A stretch of DNA of 22,123 nt from Sulfurovum sp. (GTDB lineage Bacteria; Campylobacterota; Campylobacteria; Campylobacterales; Sulfurovaceae). This document shows positions 21,799 to 22,123 of the stretch, in pieces. Under the pieces are notes generated by a model. That model ran no database searches, was not told the origin of the DNA, and saw only the letters and a program-made list of their open reading frames with translations. Location: contig DYPM01000008.1 of assembly GCA_020719895.1 (NCBI GenBank), positions 1 to 22,123 of the forward strand. The letters are read 5' to 3'. Position 1 is the stretch's first letter; every line of letters begins with the position of its first letter. Both the position numbers and the translations under genes were made by a program.

Positions 21799-22123
21799 TT
21801 ATGAATTTTTATCGTTGTTTAGTTCTTTGATGGTTTTGAGGTTTAGCTTAGTAAGTTCACAAATACTCTCATCGTCCAAACCTTTTTGTTTTAGTTTTTT
21901 TGCTATTTCTATTTGTGTTTTTTCTATTCCTTTTTTGATACCTTCTTCTATTCCTTTTTTGATACCTTCTTCTGTTCCTTTTTTGATACCTTCTTCTGTT
22001 CCTTTTTTGATACCTTCTTCTGTTCCTTTTTTGATACCTTCTTTTATTCCTTTTTTGATACCTTCTTCTATTCCTTTTTTGATACCTTCTTCTATTCCTT
22101 TTTTGAGACCTTCTTGTTCTCCT
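21799..22123 (-). CDS. Rpn family (PD-(D/E)XK) nuclease/transposase, C-terminal part
   Basis: Partial gene; the start and catalytic domain lie beyond the right edge. The visible 107 residues comprise eight copies of an 8-residue unit (GIKKGIEE, GIKKGTEE and variants). A helix-turn-helix-like tail follows, reading IEIAKKLKQKGLDDESICEL then TKLNLKTIKEL. This combination of charged Gly-Ile-Lys-Glu repeats and an IAKKxLxxGxxxxxIxxLTxL tail is typical of Rpn/PDDEXK_2 transposase-like proteins. These act as DNA nucleases, promote recombination in E. coli, and some have been linked to phage defence. The nuclease motif itself cannot be seen here, so activity is unknown. Confidence 0.72.
   Translation of the reverse strand, partial: GEQEGLKKGIEEGIKKGIEEGIKKGIKEGIKKGTEEGIKKGTEEGIKKGTEEGIKKGIEEGIKKGIEKTQIEIAKKLKQKGLDDESICELTKLNLKTIKELNNDKNS
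21919..22110. repeat. 24-bp tandem repeat, eight units, inside the Rpn-like gene
   Basis: The plus strand repeats GATACCTTCTTCTGTTCC followed by TTTTTT with an exact 24-base period; GATACC or GAGACC occurs at 21937, 21961, 21985, 22009, 22033, 22057, 22081 and 22105. Units differ by single bases that change Ile to Thr or Glu to Lys. The period is a multiple of three, so copy-number change would keep the reading frame. Confidence 0.95.

Noticed and set aside
21919..22110. CRISPR-like array
   Set aside because: The units are contiguous with no unique spacers and are translated in frame as part of a protein, so this is a coding tandem repeat.

Overview
The window reads as chromosomal core DNA of a member of the Campylobacterota (former Epsilonproteobacteria), probably a free-living, Sulfurimonas/Sulfuricurvum-like relative. 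The reasons are the AT-rich base composition, promoters dominated by TATAAT-like -10 boxes with little -35 signal, the futalosine-pathway gene mqnA, the ppa/adk pairing, and the block nfu - small helical protein - murE, whose order I remember from Campylobacter. The genus is inference; nothing in the window names it.

Layout. 1-3616: ppa (minus) diverges from an adk-ispE-radA operon (plus). 3665-8320: a cell-wall and division block, with ftsI (minus) diverging from ftsW-murG (plus). 8384-10684: bamA. 10698-11345: mqnA (minus), which shares a very compact divergent promoter region with the molybdenum-cofactor genes moaD-moaE-moeA (11452-13329). 13365-16443: the alpha ribosomal operon rpmJ-rpsM-rpsK-rpsD-rpoA-rplQ, with its own promoter and a structured leader. 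16500-18732: nfu - TPR-like protein - murE behind a near-consensus promoter. 18790-19942: a thioredoxin-like [2Fe-2S] ferredoxin, then panD and ybaB/ebfC. 19945-22123: on the minus strand, a GT-C-type membrane glycosyltransferase candidate and, upstream of it and cut by the window edge, the C-terminus of an Rpn/PD-(D/E)XK-type nuclease-transposase with an exact 24-bp tandem repeat. That end is the only part with an accessory flavour.

Functionally the genes cover peptidoglycan synthesis and division (murE, murG, ftsW, ftsI), outer-membrane assembly (bamA), translation and transcription (alpha operon), cofactor supply (MoCo, menaquinone precursor, pantothenate precursor, Fe-S carrier) and nucleotide/pyrophosphate balance (adk, ppa). 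No tRNA, rRNA, CRISPR array, insertion sequence or prophage was seen.

The least explained signals are in the RNA. The 170-base leader of the alpha operon can form four hairpins. The loop of the second has a perfect 6-base complement between hairpins 3 and 4, and hairpins 3 and 4 both carry 13-base loops starting GTCACAC. This looks like a candidate autoregulatory leader for the S4-containing operon. A second candidate is a nested stem between murE and the ferredoxin gene that both resembles a terminator and buries the ferredoxin ribosome-binding site. All structures were found by reading, without energy calculation or alignment.
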